Source: Mycobacterium simulans (GTDB taxonomy: Bacteria; Actinomycetota; Actinomycetes; Mycobacteriales; Mycobacteriaceae). Taken from it: a stretch of 64,000 nucleotides of DNA. The notes below the pieces were generated by a model. The model did no database searches. It worked only from the letters and a program-made list of their open reading frames with translations, and was not told the origin of the DNA. Where the stretch lies: positions 345,013 through 409,012 of the forward strand of contig NZ_OCVX01000007.1 of NCBI RefSeq assembly GCF_900232995.1. Reading direction: 5' to 3'. A program made the position numbers and the translations under genes. Each line of letters begins with the position of its first letter. Position 1 is the first letter of the stretch. This document shows, piece after piece, positions 42,365-52,015 of this stretch.

Positions 42365-43654
42365 GTGTCCGCTGAACTGAGCCAGAGCCCCCAAGGCCCG
42401 ATGACTCTACCGCTGTGCGCGGCGGACATTGACAGTGCCGCGAAGCGGATCGCCCCGGTTGTCACGCCCACCCCATTGCAGCTGAGCGATCGGTTGTCGG
42501 CGATCACCGGTGGCAACGTCTACCTCAAACGCGAAGATCTGCAGACGGTGCGCTCCTACAAGCTGCGTGGGGCCTACAACCTGCTGGTGCAGCTGTCGGA
42601 TGAGGAGCTGGCGAACGGCGTGGTGTGCTCGTCCGCCGGAAATCACGCGCAGGGTTTCGCGTACGCGTGCCGATCACTGGGTGTGTACGGGCGTGTCTAT
42701 GTGCCAGCCAAGACGCCCAAACAAAAGCGCGACCGGATTCGCTACCACGGCGGGGAGTTCATCGAACTGATCGTGGGCGGTTCCACCTATGATCTCGCTG
42801 CCGAGGCGGCACTCGCTGATGTGCACCGGACCGGCGCCACGTTGATACCGCCGTACGACGACCTGCGCACCATGGCTGGCCAGGGCACCATTGCCGTCGA
42901 AATCCTCGACGCGCTCGGCGGCGAGCCCGATCTGGTGGTGGTCCCCGTCGGTGGCGGCGGCTGTATCGCCGGCATCACCACATACTTGGCCGAGCGGACC
43001 AGCAACACTGCCGTGCTGGGTATCGAACCTGCTGGTGCTGCCGCGATGATGGCCGCGTTGGCCGCGGGCGAGCCGGTGACGCTGGACCATGTCGACCAGT
43101 TCGTCGACGGCGCAGCGGTGAACCGGGCGGGAACGCTGACGTATGCGGCCCTGGCCGCCGCCGGCGACATGGTGTCGATCACCGCTATTGACGAGGGTGC
43201 GGTGTGCACCGCGATGCTCGACCTCTACCAGAACGAGGGCATCATCGCCGAACCGGCGGGCGCGCTGTCGGTCGCCGGCCTGTTGGAAGCCGACGTCGAG
43301 CCGGGGTCCACGGTGGTTTGCCTGATCTCGGGTGGCAATAACGACGTGTCCCGCTACGGGGAGGTGCTCGAGCGCTCGCTGGTCCACCTGGGCCTTAAGC
43401 ACTACTTCCTGGTGGACTTCCCCCAGGAGCCCGGAGCATTGCGCCGATTCCTCGACGAAGTGCTCGGTCCCAATGACGACATCACCTTGTTCGAATACGT
43501 CAAGCGCAACAACCGGGAGACCGGTGAGGCGCTGGTGGGCATCGAGCTGGGGTCGGCCGCGGATCTGGATGGCCTGTTGACCCGGATGCGGGCGACCGAG
43601 CTTCACATCGAGCCCCTCGAGCCCGGTTCCCCGGCCTATCGCTATCTGCTGTAG
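42365..43654 (+). CDS. ilvA: Threonine dehydratase, biosynthetic
   Basis: A 429-residue PLP enzyme that converts threonine to 2-oxobutanoate, the first step to isoleucine. The PLP lysine is in SYKLRGAYNLL (about residue 60), SAGNHAQGFAYACR follows, and the phosphate loop is PVGGGGCIAG. A short C-terminal ACT-like regulatory domain (HYFLVDFPQEPGALRRFL) allows isoleucine feedback. GTG start. Same length as the M. tuberculosis enzyme. Confidence 0.95.
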   Translation: MSAELSQSPQGPMTLPLCAADIDSAAKRIAPVVTPTPLQLSDRLSAITGGNVYLKREDLQTVRSYKLRGAYNLLVQLSDEELANGVVCSSAGNHAQGFAYACRSLGVYGRVYVPAKTPKQKRDRIRYHGGEFIELIVGGSTYDLAAEAALADVHRTGATLIPPYDDLRTMAGQGTIAVEILDALGGEPDLVVVPVGGGGCIAGITTYLAERTSNTAVLGIEPAGAAAMMAALAAGEPVTLDHVDQFVDGAAVNRAGTLTYAALAAAGDMVSITAIDEGAVCTAMLDLYQNEGIIAEPAGALSVAGLLEADVEPGSTVVCLISGGNNDVSRYGEVLERSLVHLGLKHYFLVDFPQEPGALRRFLDEVLGPNDDITLFEYVKRNNRETGEALVGIELGSAADLDGLLTRMRATELHIEPLEPGSPAYRYLL

Positions 43655-43685
43655 CCCAAAATGCTCACAAGCCGACGCTCGACGG

Positions 43686-44330
43686 CTAGGCAAGGTATGC
43701 CGGCAGCGGGGTAGCGGCGTCGAGATCGTTGGCGGGCTGCGGACTTCCGGGCGTCAGGCGCAGTGGTATCACGCCCGCCCAATGTGGCAATGCGCTGTCT
43801 TCCGGGTCGTCGACCGGGCCGCCGCTGCGCACCTTGGCAGACACCTCGACGAGGTCCAGCGCTAGCACCGCCGTTGCGGCGAGCTCACGCGCGTTCGGGG
43901 ATCTGCAGTCGGCGGCGCGCCCGGATCGGATGTGGTCGAGCAGGGCGCCGAGCGCTCGTCGCTTCTCGGCGGGATCTTCGACCAAGCGCGCGGTGCCCAA
44001 CACGACGACGGAGCGGTAGTTCAGCGAATGGTGCATCGCCGCCCTGGCCAGCACCAGCCCGTCGACGAGGGTGGCCGTCAGGCAGACCGACAGTCCCGAA
44101 AGCTTGGCGGCGAGCATGGGGCCGCCGCCGGTCGAGCCGTGGATATATAGGACTTCACCGAGGCGGGCGTGCGTTGTCGGCAGGACCACCGGCCTGCCGG
44201 CGTTGACGTAGCCGAGGTGACAAATCAGCGCCTCGTCGAGGATGCGATGCACCGTCTTGCGGTCATAGTGCGCGCGTTCACGGTAGCGGGTCGGCGTAGT
44301 CCGTGTCGTCGGGCGATATGCAGTATCCAA
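43686..44330 (-). CDS. Pyridoxamine 5'-phosphate oxidase-like flavin-binding protein
   Basis: A 214-residue split-barrel protein of the PNPOx-like/NimA group: CHLGYVNAGRPVVLPTTHARLGEVLYIHG is the N-terminal barrel (seen in pieces), GPMLAAKLSGLSVCLTAT follows, then the C-terminal DLVEVSAKVRSGGP. It probably binds FMN; true PNPOx activity is not implied. It starts at TTG 44330, divergent from a MocR regulator over a 41-bp gap. Such pairs are common, with the MocR protein controlling the divergent gene. Confidence 0.82.
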   Translation of the reverse strand: MDTAYRPTTRTTPTRYRERAHYDRKTVHRILDEALICHLGYVNAGRPVVLPTTHARLGEVLYIHGSTGGGPMLAAKLSGLSVCLTATLVDGLVLARAAMHHSLNYRSVVVLGTARLVEDPAEKRRALGALLDHIRSGRAADCRSPNARELAATAVLALDLVEVSAKVRSGGPVDDPEDSALPHWAGVIPLRLTPGSPQPANDLDAATPLPAYLA

Positions 44331-44346
44331 TTTGGTTGCCTTGCAT

Positions 44347-44384
44347 ATTGTACTAGTACATAATTTTAACTGTGCCAGTACAAT
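44347..44384. promoter_or_regulatory. Putative MocR operator with three half-sites
   Basis: TGTACT-AGTACA is a perfect 12-bp palindrome (44349-44360). A third half-site AGTACA follows at 44377-44382, exactly 22 bp (two helical turns) after the second. ATTGTACT and AGTACAAT are also an 8-bp inverted pair (44347-44354, 44377-44384). MocR/PdxR regulators bind direct repeats of this spacing. The site overlaps the GTG start of the regulator and probable -10 elements in both directions (CATAAT plus strand; TACAAT minus strand). Confidence 0.7.
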
Positions 44385-45697
44385 ACAGGATCTCGGGAAA
44401 TGGCGCGGAGTCGATAGCGGGCAGCATCGAGGAGGCCATCTCTGCGGGCCGGTTGGCGCCTGGCGACACCCTTCCGCCGATCCGCGAAGTCGCAGCGCAA
44501 GTCGGCGTGAATGTCAATACCGTTGCCGCCGCTTACCGCCTGCTCCGTGATCGCGGGGCCGTCGAAACTGCGGGACGGCGCGGGACTCGCGTGCGCGATC
44601 GGCCCGCGACCACGCCCCGATCCCTGCTCGGCCTTGGCGTCCCCGCCGGTGCGCGCGATCTGTCGACTGGTAACCCCAACCCTGCGCTGCTACCCATCGC
44701 CAGCGTGAGATTGCCTGCCGGTTCCCAAACGCCCGTGCTGTACGGCGAGTCGGCGATGTCGGCCGAGCTTGCCGAGTTCGCCCGCGCAACCCTGACCGCC
44801 GACGGCGTCGGGGCAGATCACCTCACGGTGACCAGCGGTGCACTCGATGGCATCGAGCGGGTGCTCACCGCATACCTGCGTCCGGGTGACCGGGTAGCCG
44901 TCGAGGATCCGGGCTGGGCAAATTTGTTAGATCTTCTTGCGGCACTGGGGCTTTCGGCCGAGCCGGTTCGGGTCGACGACGATGGGCCATTGATTCTGGA
45001 GATGGCCCGGGCGCTGCGCCGCGGTGTGCGGGCGGTTGTCGTCACCAGTCGTGCGCAGAACCCGACCGGGGCAGCGTTATCCGCGGATCGCGCCGGCGCA
45101 CTGCGCAGCCTGTTGGCGGGCCGGTCCGGCGACCTGCTGGTCGTCGAGGACGACCACTGCGCCGGCATCGCCGGCACGCCACTGCACTCGTTGGCCGGGT
45201 CCACCCGCCGGTGGGCTTTCGTACGGTCGGCGTCGAAGGCCTACGGCCCTGACCTGCGGCTCGCCGTACTGGCTGGAGATCGCCGCACCATTGAGCGGGT
45301 GCACGGACGGCTGCGGCTTGGGCCGGGCTGGGTGAGTGGGCTGCTGCAGGACCTCGCTGTCGGCTTGTGGTCCGACGACGCGGCGACGCGCCTTGTCCTC
45401 GAGGCCGAGGAGCGCTATGCCAGCAACCGCTCGCAGTTATGTGCGGCGCTCGCCGATCGTGGCGTCGCCGCCCATGGTCGGTCCGGGCTCAACGTCTGGA
45501 TCCCGGTTACCGACGAGGCGGTCGCCATTACTCGGCTGCTTAACGCCGGCTGGGCCGCGGCCCCGGGAACGCGGTTCCGGATCAGCACACCACCTGGAAT
45601 GCGTATCACCATCGCCGATCTGGCTAGCGACGAGATCGATCCGCTCGCCGACGCCGTTGTTGAGGCCGTGCACGGCACCGGCCGCCGCAGCGTGTAA
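44372..45697 (+). CDS. MocR-family GntR/aminotransferase regulator
   Basis: A 441-residue fusion: N-terminal GntR winged helix (PPIREVAAQVGVNVNTVAAA, about 28-65), then a fold-type I aminotransferase-like domain. The PLP-lysine region is FVRSASKAYGPDLRLAVLAG, so the Schiff-base lysine is present (SKAYGPDLR). Probable PLP-sensing regulator of the divergent PNPOx-like gene, and possibly of itself. The GTG at 44372 has CATAAT 7 bases upstream, hence leaderless, and lies inside the operator. Confidence 0.9.
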   Translation: MPVQYRISGNGAESIAGSIEEAISAGRLAPGDTLPPIREVAAQVGVNVNTVAAAYRLLRDRGAVETAGRRGTRVRDRPATTPRSLLGLGVPAGARDLSTGNPNPALLPIASVRLPAGSQTPVLYGESAMSAELAEFARATLTADGVGADHLTVTSGALDGIERVLTAYLRPGDRVAVEDPGWANLLDLLAALGLSAEPVRVDDDGPLILEMARALRRGVRAVVVTSRAQNPTGAALSADRAGALRSLLAGRSGDLLVVEDDHCAGIAGTPLHSLAGSTRRWAFVRSASKAYGPDLRLAVLAGDRRTIERVHGRLRLGPGWVSGLLQDLAVGLWSDDAATRLVLEAEERYASNRSQLCAALADRGVAAHGRSGLNVWIPVTDEAVAITRLLNAGWAAAPGTRFRISTPPGMRITIADLASDEIDPLADAVVEAVHGTGRRSV

Positions 45698-45704
45698 GTC
45701 AGCG

Positions 45705-45768
45705 GCGCGAGCAGACGCAAAATCGCCCAGAACTGCGGCGTGTTGCGCGATTTTGCGTCTGCTCGCGC
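45705..45768. terminator. Perfect 22-bp inverted repeat between convergent genes
   Basis: Left arm 45705-45726 (starting GCGCGAGCAGACGCAA) and right arm 45747-45768 (starting GCGATTTTGCGTCTGC) are exact reverse complements, with a 20-base loop. It fills the space between the convergent MocR gene and treZ. It can fold in both transcripts, so a bidirectional terminator is the simplest reading. The core GAGCAGACGCAAAATCGC resembles a motif I recall from many mycobacterial intergenic sites. Confidence 0.75.
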
Positions 45769-45769
45769 A

Positions 45770-47494
45770 CTATATGCAGCGCAGGATTGCGAACGAATGC
45801 GCGGGTAGCTCGGTAGCTTTGGCGCCGATGCACGGCGGCTCCCAGGCCAGCACCAGCGAACCGCTGACCGGCACACTGGTAGCCCGAGCGCCGAGATTGC
45901 AGGCAATCGCAAGTTGGTTGCGGCGCACCACTATCCAGTGTTGGTCTTCGTCGTAGTCGACAACGAGGTGATCTAGCCAGGGGTCTGCCAGGTCGGGCGC
46001 GCTGTGCCGCAGCGCAATCAGAGTGCGATAGAGCTGGAGCAACCGGGCGTGCTCGCCGGTGCCGGCCTCATCCCAGTCCAGCTTGGAGCGCGCAAAGGTC
46101 TGCGGGTCTTGTGGGTCGGGTATCTCGTCGGCGTCCCAGCCGTGTTCGGCGAATTCCGCTTTTCGTCCCTCGGCGGTAGCCAGGGCTAGCTCGGGTTCCG
46201 GATGCGAGCTAAAGAACTGAAACGGGGTCGATGCACCCCATTCCTCGCCCATGAAAAGCATTGCGGTGTAAGGCGAGCTGAGAACCAACGCGGCTTTGAT
46301 AGCTAGCTGACCGGCGGTGAGGGTTTGCGACGGGCGGTCCCCGAGTGCGCGGTTGCCGACCTGGTCGTGGGTGCAGGCGTAGGCCAGTAGCCGGGTGGCC
46401 GGAATCTCTGAGGTGTCCAGGGGACGCCCATGGCGCCGGCGCCGGAACGACGAGTACGTGCCGGCGTGGAAAAAGCCGTGACGCAACGTGTGAGCCAGGG
46501 TCGCCAGTGACCCAAAGTCCGCGTAATAGCCCTGGCGCTCGCCGGAGACGGCGGTGTGGATGGCGTGATGGATATCGTCGTCCCATTGCGCCGTAACACC
46601 ATAGCCGCCTGCGTCGCGTGGGGTGATCAGCCTCGGATCGTTGAGGTCACTTTCGGCGATTAGCGCCAATGGGCGTCCCAATCGCCTCGATAACCAATCG
46701 GTCTCGGTCGCGAGTTCTTCGAGGATATGCACGGCCGTGGTGTCCACCAGGGCGTGCACGGCGTCCAGCCGCAGACCGTCGGCGTGAAAGTCGCGCATCC
46801 AGCGCAGCGCGCACCCAATGATGTAATGCCGGACCTCGTCGGAGTCGGCGTCGGCGATATTGATGCCTTCCCCCCAGGGGTTGCGTCCCGACGAGAGGTA
46901 GGGCCCGAACCGGGGCAGGTAATTGCCCGACGGACCCAGATGATTGAATACCGCGTCGATCAGCACGCCCAAACCACGCGCGTGGCACGCATCGACGAAC
47001 CGGACCAGGCCGTCGGGGCCGCCATAGGGCTCGTGCACGCTGTACCACAGCACGCCGTCGTACCCCCAGCCGTGGGTGCCCGAGAAGGAGTTGACCGGCA
47101 TCAGTTCGACGAAGTCGATCCCGAGATCGACCAGGTGGTCCAGCTTTTCGATGGCAGAGTCGAATGTGCCGGCCGCAGTGAAGGTACCGATGTGCAGCTC
47201 GTAGATCACCGCGCCTTCGACGGACCGGCCCTCCCAGTGGTCGTCGGTCCAGCTGGCGCGGGAGGCGTCCCACAGCTGCGAACGTGCGTGCACTCCGTCG
47301 GGTTGGCGCGCCGATCGAGGATCCGGCAGGACGGTGGAATCGTCGTCGAGCAAATAGCCGTACCGGGCATCCGGCGCGGCGTCCACGGTCGTGTGCCACC
47401 AGCCGTCGTCCGTGCTGGTCATCACGCGCACGACGCCGTCGACGTCGAGGCGCACCAGCTCCGGTTTGGGTGCCCAGACCCGGAATTCAGCCAC
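45770..47494 (-). CDS. treZ: Maltooligosyltrehalose trehalohydrolase
   Basis: A 574-residue GH13 enzyme that releases trehalose from maltooligosyltrehalose made by TreY. Catalytic carboxylates are in DGLRLDAVHALVD and IAESDLNDPR, with LTYACTHDQVGNRA as the later conserved His-Asp block (ACTHDQVGN). An N-terminal CBM48-like domain starts FRVWAPKPELVRLDV. It overlaps treY by 8 bp. Last gene of the treX-treY-treZ group. Confidence 0.95.
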   Translation of the reverse strand: MAEFRVWAPKPELVRLDVDGVVRVMTSTDDGWWHTTVDAAPDARYGYLLDDDSTVLPDPRSARQPDGVHARSQLWDASRASWTDDHWEGRSVEGAVIYELHIGTFTAAGTFDSAIEKLDHLVDLGIDFVELMPVNSFSGTHGWGYDGVLWYSVHEPYGGPDGLVRFVDACHARGLGVLIDAVFNHLGPSGNYLPRFGPYLSSGRNPWGEGINIADADSDEVRHYIIGCALRWMRDFHADGLRLDAVHALVDTTAVHILEELATETDWLSRRLGRPLALIAESDLNDPRLITPRDAGGYGVTAQWDDDIHHAIHTAVSGERQGYYADFGSLATLAHTLRHGFFHAGTYSSFRRRRHGRPLDTSEIPATRLLAYACTHDQVGNRALGDRPSQTLTAGQLAIKAALVLSSPYTAMLFMGEEWGASTPFQFFSSHPEPELALATAEGRKAEFAEHGWDADEIPDPQDPQTFARSKLDWDEAGTGEHARLLQLYRTLIALRHSAPDLADPWLDHLVVDYDEDQHWIVVRRNQLAIACNLGARATSVPVSGSLVLAWEPPCIGAKATELPAHSFAILRCI

Positions 47495-49784
47495 GATCGC
47501 GCTCCAGCAACACGACGGGCAGGTCGGCGAACAACTCGGCGGCCGACGTCGGACCGCTTGCCACGGCGCCGCTTAGCCGGTCGGTCCAGGAGCCGTCGGG
47601 TAGCGGCACGACCGTATTACCCCAGCCCGTTTCGGCCAGGCGCACCGTCCAACGAGTCACCGCGACCAGAACGTCGTCACCACGACGGAACGCTACGACA
47701 TGATCACTGGCCTGACCGCTAGCGAGCACGGGACGGTACTGACCGTGCTGGAAGCAGTCCGGACGGGCGCGCCGCAGCCGAAGTGCCGCGGAGACGACCC
47801 GAATTTTCGGATGCCGCAACTCCTTCAGCGCGGCTCGGCGAGCGGCGTAGTCGACCTCGCGGCGGTTGTCCGGGTCGACGAGGCTGTCGTCCCAGAGTTC
47901 GGTGCCCTGGTAGACGTCGGGGGTCCCGGGCACGGGCAGCGCCAGGAGCTTCTGGCCCAGCGCATCACTAGCCGCATGTGAGTTGAGTTGTGCGACAAGT
48001 TCGGTCAGCGCGCCGGCCACCGGCCCGTCGAGCACGGTATCCAGCCAACCATGTACCGCGTCTTCGAAAGCTGCGTCCGGGACGTGCCACGAGGTGTGCC
48101 AGGCCGCCTCACGAATGGCTTTTTCGGCGTAGGCATGCAGGCGCTCACGAAGCTGGTCAGTGACCTCGCCGCTCACCGGCCAGACTCCGAAGATGTTCTG
48201 CCACAAGAACAGTCCGGTAGCAGGATCGGGGGAGGGCGCATGTACTTCCCAACGCGCGACGAACTCCGTCCACAGCGACGGCACCTGCGATAGCACGCCG
48301 ATGCGGGCGCGTACGTCCTCACTGCGTTTGGTGTCGTGAGTGGACAGCGTCGTCATCGCTTGCGGCCACAACCGGGCGCGGGTAGCGGCGCGGTGATGAA
48401 ACTCCGCGGCACCGACACCAAACCGGTGCGGTTCGCCACCCACCTCGTTGAGTGACACCAATCGGGGATCGCGATAGAACAAACAGTCCTCGACAGCCTT
48501 GGCGGTCACGGCGCCGCACAGTTGTTGCAGGCGCGCAACCGGCACACCGCCGTGAGCCAGCGCCGCAGCGATCACCTGCAGCCCTGGCCCCAATCCCGGT
48601 GCTGCCGCTTGGGTTTCAGCCAGCGCGGTGGGCAGGATCGCGGACAGGCCAGGGTAATCGGTGCGGTAGACCTCGATGTGGCTGAGCAGCGCGGCTACCG
48701 CGTCGGACAGCAACGGGTCATCCGCACCGGCCGCTGCCACGATGCACCGCCGCAGTCGGCGCAATTCACTGGCCAAAGTGTCGGTGGCCGCGTGGATCTT
48801 GAGGTCGGCCAACATGGCTGGCATAGCGCGATAGACCAGACCCGCGGATTCGACCAGCTCAGTCAGCGCCGCTTCCCCGCTGGGATCCACGAAGACTCCA
48901 CCAACCGCACGCATTACCTCGTAACCAGTGGTGCCGGCCACCGGCAGCGTCGGCTCCAGCGCCTCATCGACGGCCAGGATCTTTTCGATCACGATCCAGG
49001 CGTTCGGCCCCACCAGTTCCCGCAGCCACGCCAAATACCCTGACGGGTCAGACAACCCATCGGGGTGGTCGATCCGCACCCCGTCCACGAGGTCCTTGGT
49101 GAACCAGCGGGCGATTTCGGCGTGGGCGGTGTCGAACACCACGCGATCTTCCTGGCGCAGTGCGGCCAGCGAGCTGATCGAGAAGAAACGGCGATAGCCG
49201 CACAGTCCACGCCGCCAGCCGACCAGCCGGTAGTGCTGGCGGTCATGAACCTCCGAGCCGGTGCCTGTACCGGTTTCGGGTGCGATCGGCAAGGCCAGGT
49301 CGCCCAGCCGCAGCAGATCACCATCGACCGTCAGGTCCGCGACATCCTCGTCAGAACCTAAGAGCGGCAGGATGATCCGGCCGTCGGCCAGGTCCCAGTC
49401 GATGTCGAAGAACGTGGCATAGGGCGACGACCGCCCATGCCGCAAGACGTCCCACCACCACGCGTTCTGCTCGGGTTTCTCAATCCCGACGTGGTTGGGC
49501 ACGATGTCGACGATTAGCCCCATGCCGCGGGCCCGGGCCGCCCTGGATAGCTGGGCCAGACCGTCGGGACCGCCAAGCTCGGCCGACACCGTGGTCGGGT
49601 CGGTGACGTCATACCCGTGGGTTGATCCGCTGGCCGCGGTCAGGATGGGGGACAGATACAAATGTGACACCCCGAGCTCGTCAAGGTAGTCCAGCAGGTT
49701 CTCGGCGTCGGCGAAGGTGAATCCGAATCCGCTCGATGCACCGCGCAGTTGCAGCCGGTAGGTCGATAGAACCGGAAAAACCAT
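47487..49784 (-). CDS. treY: Maltooligosyltrehalose synthase
   Basis: A 765-residue GH13 enzyme that converts the reducing-end alpha-1,4 bond of a maltodextrin to alpha-1,1. Conserved are YRLQLRGASSGFGF, LYLSPILTAASGSTHGYDV, VDIVPNHVG, the nucleophile block VDGVRIDHPDGLSDP and the late HDTKRSEDVRAR. Same length as the M. tuberculosis enzyme. It begins 4 bp after treX stops. Confidence 0.95.
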   Translation of the reverse strand: MVFPVLSTYRLQLRGASSGFGFTFADAENLLDYLDELGVSHLYLSPILTAASGSTHGYDVTDPTTVSAELGGPDGLAQLSRAARARGMGLIVDIVPNHVGIEKPEQNAWWWDVLRHGRSSPYATFFDIDWDLADGRIILPLLGSDEDVADLTVDGDLLRLGDLALPIAPETGTGTGSEVHDRQHYRLVGWRRGLCGYRRFFSISSLAALRQEDRVVFDTAHAEIARWFTKDLVDGVRIDHPDGLSDPSGYLAWLRELVGPNAWIVIEKILAVDEALEPTLPVAGTTGYEVMRAVGGVFVDPSGEAALTELVESAGLVYRAMPAMLADLKIHAATDTLASELRRLRRCIVAAAGADDPLLSDAVAALLSHIEVYRTDYPGLSAILPTALAETQAAAPGLGPGLQVIAAALAHGGVPVARLQQLCGAVTAKAVEDCLFYRDPRLVSLNEVGGEPHRFGVGAAEFHHRAATRARLWPQAMTTLSTHDTKRSEDVRARIGVLSQVPSLWTEFVARWEVHAPSPDPATGLFLWQNIFGVWPVSGEVTDQLRERLHAYAEKAIREAAWHTSWHVPDAAFEDAVHGWLDTVLDGPVAGALTELVAQLNSHAASDALGQKLLALPVPGTPDVYQGTELWDDSLVDPDNRREVDYAARRAALKELRHPKIRVVSAALRLRRARPDCFQHGQYRPVLASGQASDHVVAFRRGDDVLVAVTRWTVRLAETGWGNTVVPLPDGSWTDRLSGAVASGPTSAAELFADLPVVLLERDRG

Positions 49785-49787
49785 GTG

Positions 49788-51983
49788 TTACAAGGTCTTA
49801 CGTAATATGAGAACGGAGCGTGCCGGCAGTGCAATCTCCTCCCCGTCCTTGACGACCCGTTCTGCGGCACCGGTGGGGCTGGTGGTGTCCAATTCCACGG
49901 TCCATTCCTTGGCATAGTCATCGTGAGGCATAACGAAGTTGACCTCATGATCGTGGGCGTTGAAGCACAACAGGAATGAGTCGTCGACGACGCGTTCGCC
50001 GCGTCGGTCGGGTTCGGGCAGGGCTTGACCGTTGAGAAACACCGCAATGCTCTTGCCGAAGTCGTTGTCCCAGTCCTGTGCTGTCATCTCCTGGCCGGCC
50101 GGTGTCAGCCAAGCGATGTCGCGGACTTCGGCACCGCTGCGGATCGGTTGCCCCTTGAGGAACCGGCGGCGCCGAAACACCGGATGCTCCTTGCGCAAAG
50201 CCGTCACCTTGGCGGTAAAGGCCAGTTGATCCGCGTTCTTCTCGACCAGAGACCAGTCCATCCAAGACAGCGGGGAGTCCTGGCAGTAGACGTTGTTGTT
50301 GCCCTGCTGGGTGCGTCCGATCTCGTCGCCATGCAAGATCATCGGGGTGCCCTGGCTGACCATCAGGGTGGCCATGATGTTGCGCATCTGCTGGGCGCGC
50401 AACGCCACGATGTCCGGGTCGTCGGTCGGGCCTTCGACACCGCAGTTCCAGGATCGGTTGTGGCTCTCGCCGTCCCTGTTGTCCTCGCCGTTGGCCTCGT
50501 TGTGTTTCTCGTTGTAGGAGACCAGGTCGTTGAGCGTGAAGCCGTCGTGTGCGGTGACGAAATTGATGCTGGCGCCGGGACGGCGTCCGGTCGCCTCATA
50601 GAGGTCCGACGACCCGGTCAGCCGGGAAGCGAACTCGCCCAGGGTTGCGGGTTCGCCTCGCCAGTAATCGCGCACGGTGTCGCGATACTTGCCGTTCCAT
50701 TCGGTCCACAAACCTGGAAAGTTGCCGACCTGATAGCCGCCCTCGCCGACATCCCATGGCTCGGCGATCAACTTCACCTGGCTGACCACGGGATCCTGTT
50801 GCACCAGGTCGAAGAATGCCGACAGCCGGTTGACGTCGTAGAACTCGCGGGCGAGCGTGGCCGCCAGGTCAAAACGGAACCCGTCGACGTGCATCTCGAG
50901 CACCCAGTAGCGCAGCGAGTCCATGATCAGCTGCAGGGTGTGCGGGTGTCGGACGTTGAGGCTGTTGCCGGTGCCGGTGAAATCCTTGTAGTGGCGCAGG
51001 TCGCCGTCGACGAGTCGGTAATAGGCGGCGTTGTCGATGCCGCGGAAGTTGATGGTGGGCCCGAGGTGATTGCCTTCGGCGGTGTGGTTGTAGACGACGT
51101 CGAGAATTACCTCGATGCCCGCCTCATGAAAGGTACGGACCATCGCCTTGAACTCGGCAACGGCGCCGCCCGGCTTACGGGTCGCCGCGTACTGGTAGTG
51201 CGGGGCCAGGAAGCCGAATGTGTTGTAGCCCCAGTAATTCCGCAGACCTAGATCCAGCAGCCGGTGGTCGTGCAGGAATTGGTGGACCGGCATCAGCTCG
51301 ATGGCAGTGACGTTCAGCGACTTGAGATGATCGATGATCACGGGGTGGGCCAGCCCCGCATAGGTGCCGCGCAATTCCTGTGGGATGCCAGGATGCGTCT
51401 GGGTCATGCCTTTGACGTGTGCCTCGTAAATGATGGTCTCGTGGTACGGAGTGCCGGGCGCGCGGTCGGATGCCCAGTCGAAGAACGGGTTGATCACGAC
51501 GCTGGTCATGGTATGGCCCAACGAGTCGACCATCGGGGGAGTGCCGGTTTCGGACGGGTTCTCGGCCGCGACCGCCATATCGTAGGAGAACAGTGCCTGC
51601 CCGAACTTGAAGTCACCGACGAAAGACTTTCCGTACGGATCGAGCAACAGCTTGCTCGGATCGCACCGATGACCCGCGTCCGGATCGAACGGTCCGTGCA
51701 CGCGAAATCCGTAGCGCTGCCCTGGCGTAACGGCCGGTAGGTAGCAATGCCAGATGTACCCGTCGACTTCGTCGAGATTGATCCGGGTTTCGGTACCGTC
51801 GCGGGCGATCAAACACAGCTCGACCTTCTCGGCGACTTCGGAGAACAGCGAAAAGTTAGTGCCTGCGCCGTCATAGGTTGCCCCGAGAGGAAACGGCGTC
51901 CCCGGCCATACCGTCGCCAGCGAGGGGGCGGTATCGGCGCTGTCGAATGGTTCCTCGGTCCCACTTTCGGTCCCAGCCATCAC
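49788..51983 (-). CDS. treX: Glycogen debranching enzyme TreX
   Basis: A 731-residue GH13 isoamylase-type enzyme that removes alpha-1,6 branches from glycogen. A CBM48-type N-terminal domain starts near residue 30 (PFPLGATYDGAGTNFSLFSE), then LDVVYNHTAEGN, nucleophile block VDGFRFDLAATL, acid IAEPWDVG and VTAHDGFTLNDLVSY. It supplies linear chains to TreY and TreZ. The first ATG at 51983 or the next at 51980 could be the start. The acyltransferase gene ends 32 bp upstream on the same strand. Confidence 0.95.
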   Translation of the reverse strand: MMAGTESGTEEPFDSADTAPSLATVWPGTPFPLGATYDGAGTNFSLFSEVAEKVELCLIARDGTETRINLDEVDGYIWHCYLPAVTPGQRYGFRVHGPFDPDAGHRCDPSKLLLDPYGKSFVGDFKFGQALFSYDMAVAAENPSETGTPPMVDSLGHTMTSVVINPFFDWASDRAPGTPYHETIIYEAHVKGMTQTHPGIPQELRGTYAGLAHPVIIDHLKSLNVTAIELMPVHQFLHDHRLLDLGLRNYWGYNTFGFLAPHYQYAATRKPGGAVAEFKAMVRTFHEAGIEVILDVVYNHTAEGNHLGPTINFRGIDNAAYYRLVDGDLRHYKDFTGTGNSLNVRHPHTLQLIMDSLRYWVLEMHVDGFRFDLAATLAREFYDVNRLSAFFDLVQQDPVVSQVKLIAEPWDVGEGGYQVGNFPGLWTEWNGKYRDTVRDYWRGEPATLGEFASRLTGSSDLYEATGRRPGASINFVTAHDGFTLNDLVSYNEKHNEANGEDNRDGESHNRSWNCGVEGPTDDPDIVALRAQQMRNIMATLMVSQGTPMILHGDEIGRTQQGNNNVYCQDSPLSWMDWSLVEKNADQLAFTAKVTALRKEHPVFRRRRFLKGQPIRSGAEVRDIAWLTPAGQEMTAQDWDNDFGKSIAVFLNGQALPEPDRRGERVVDDSFLLCFNAHDHEVNFVMPHDDYAKEWTVELDTTSPTGAAERVVKDGEEIALPARSVLILRKTL

Positions 51984-52015
51984 TCGACCTTATCCGCGTC
52001 CGGCGCGGTGGTGTG

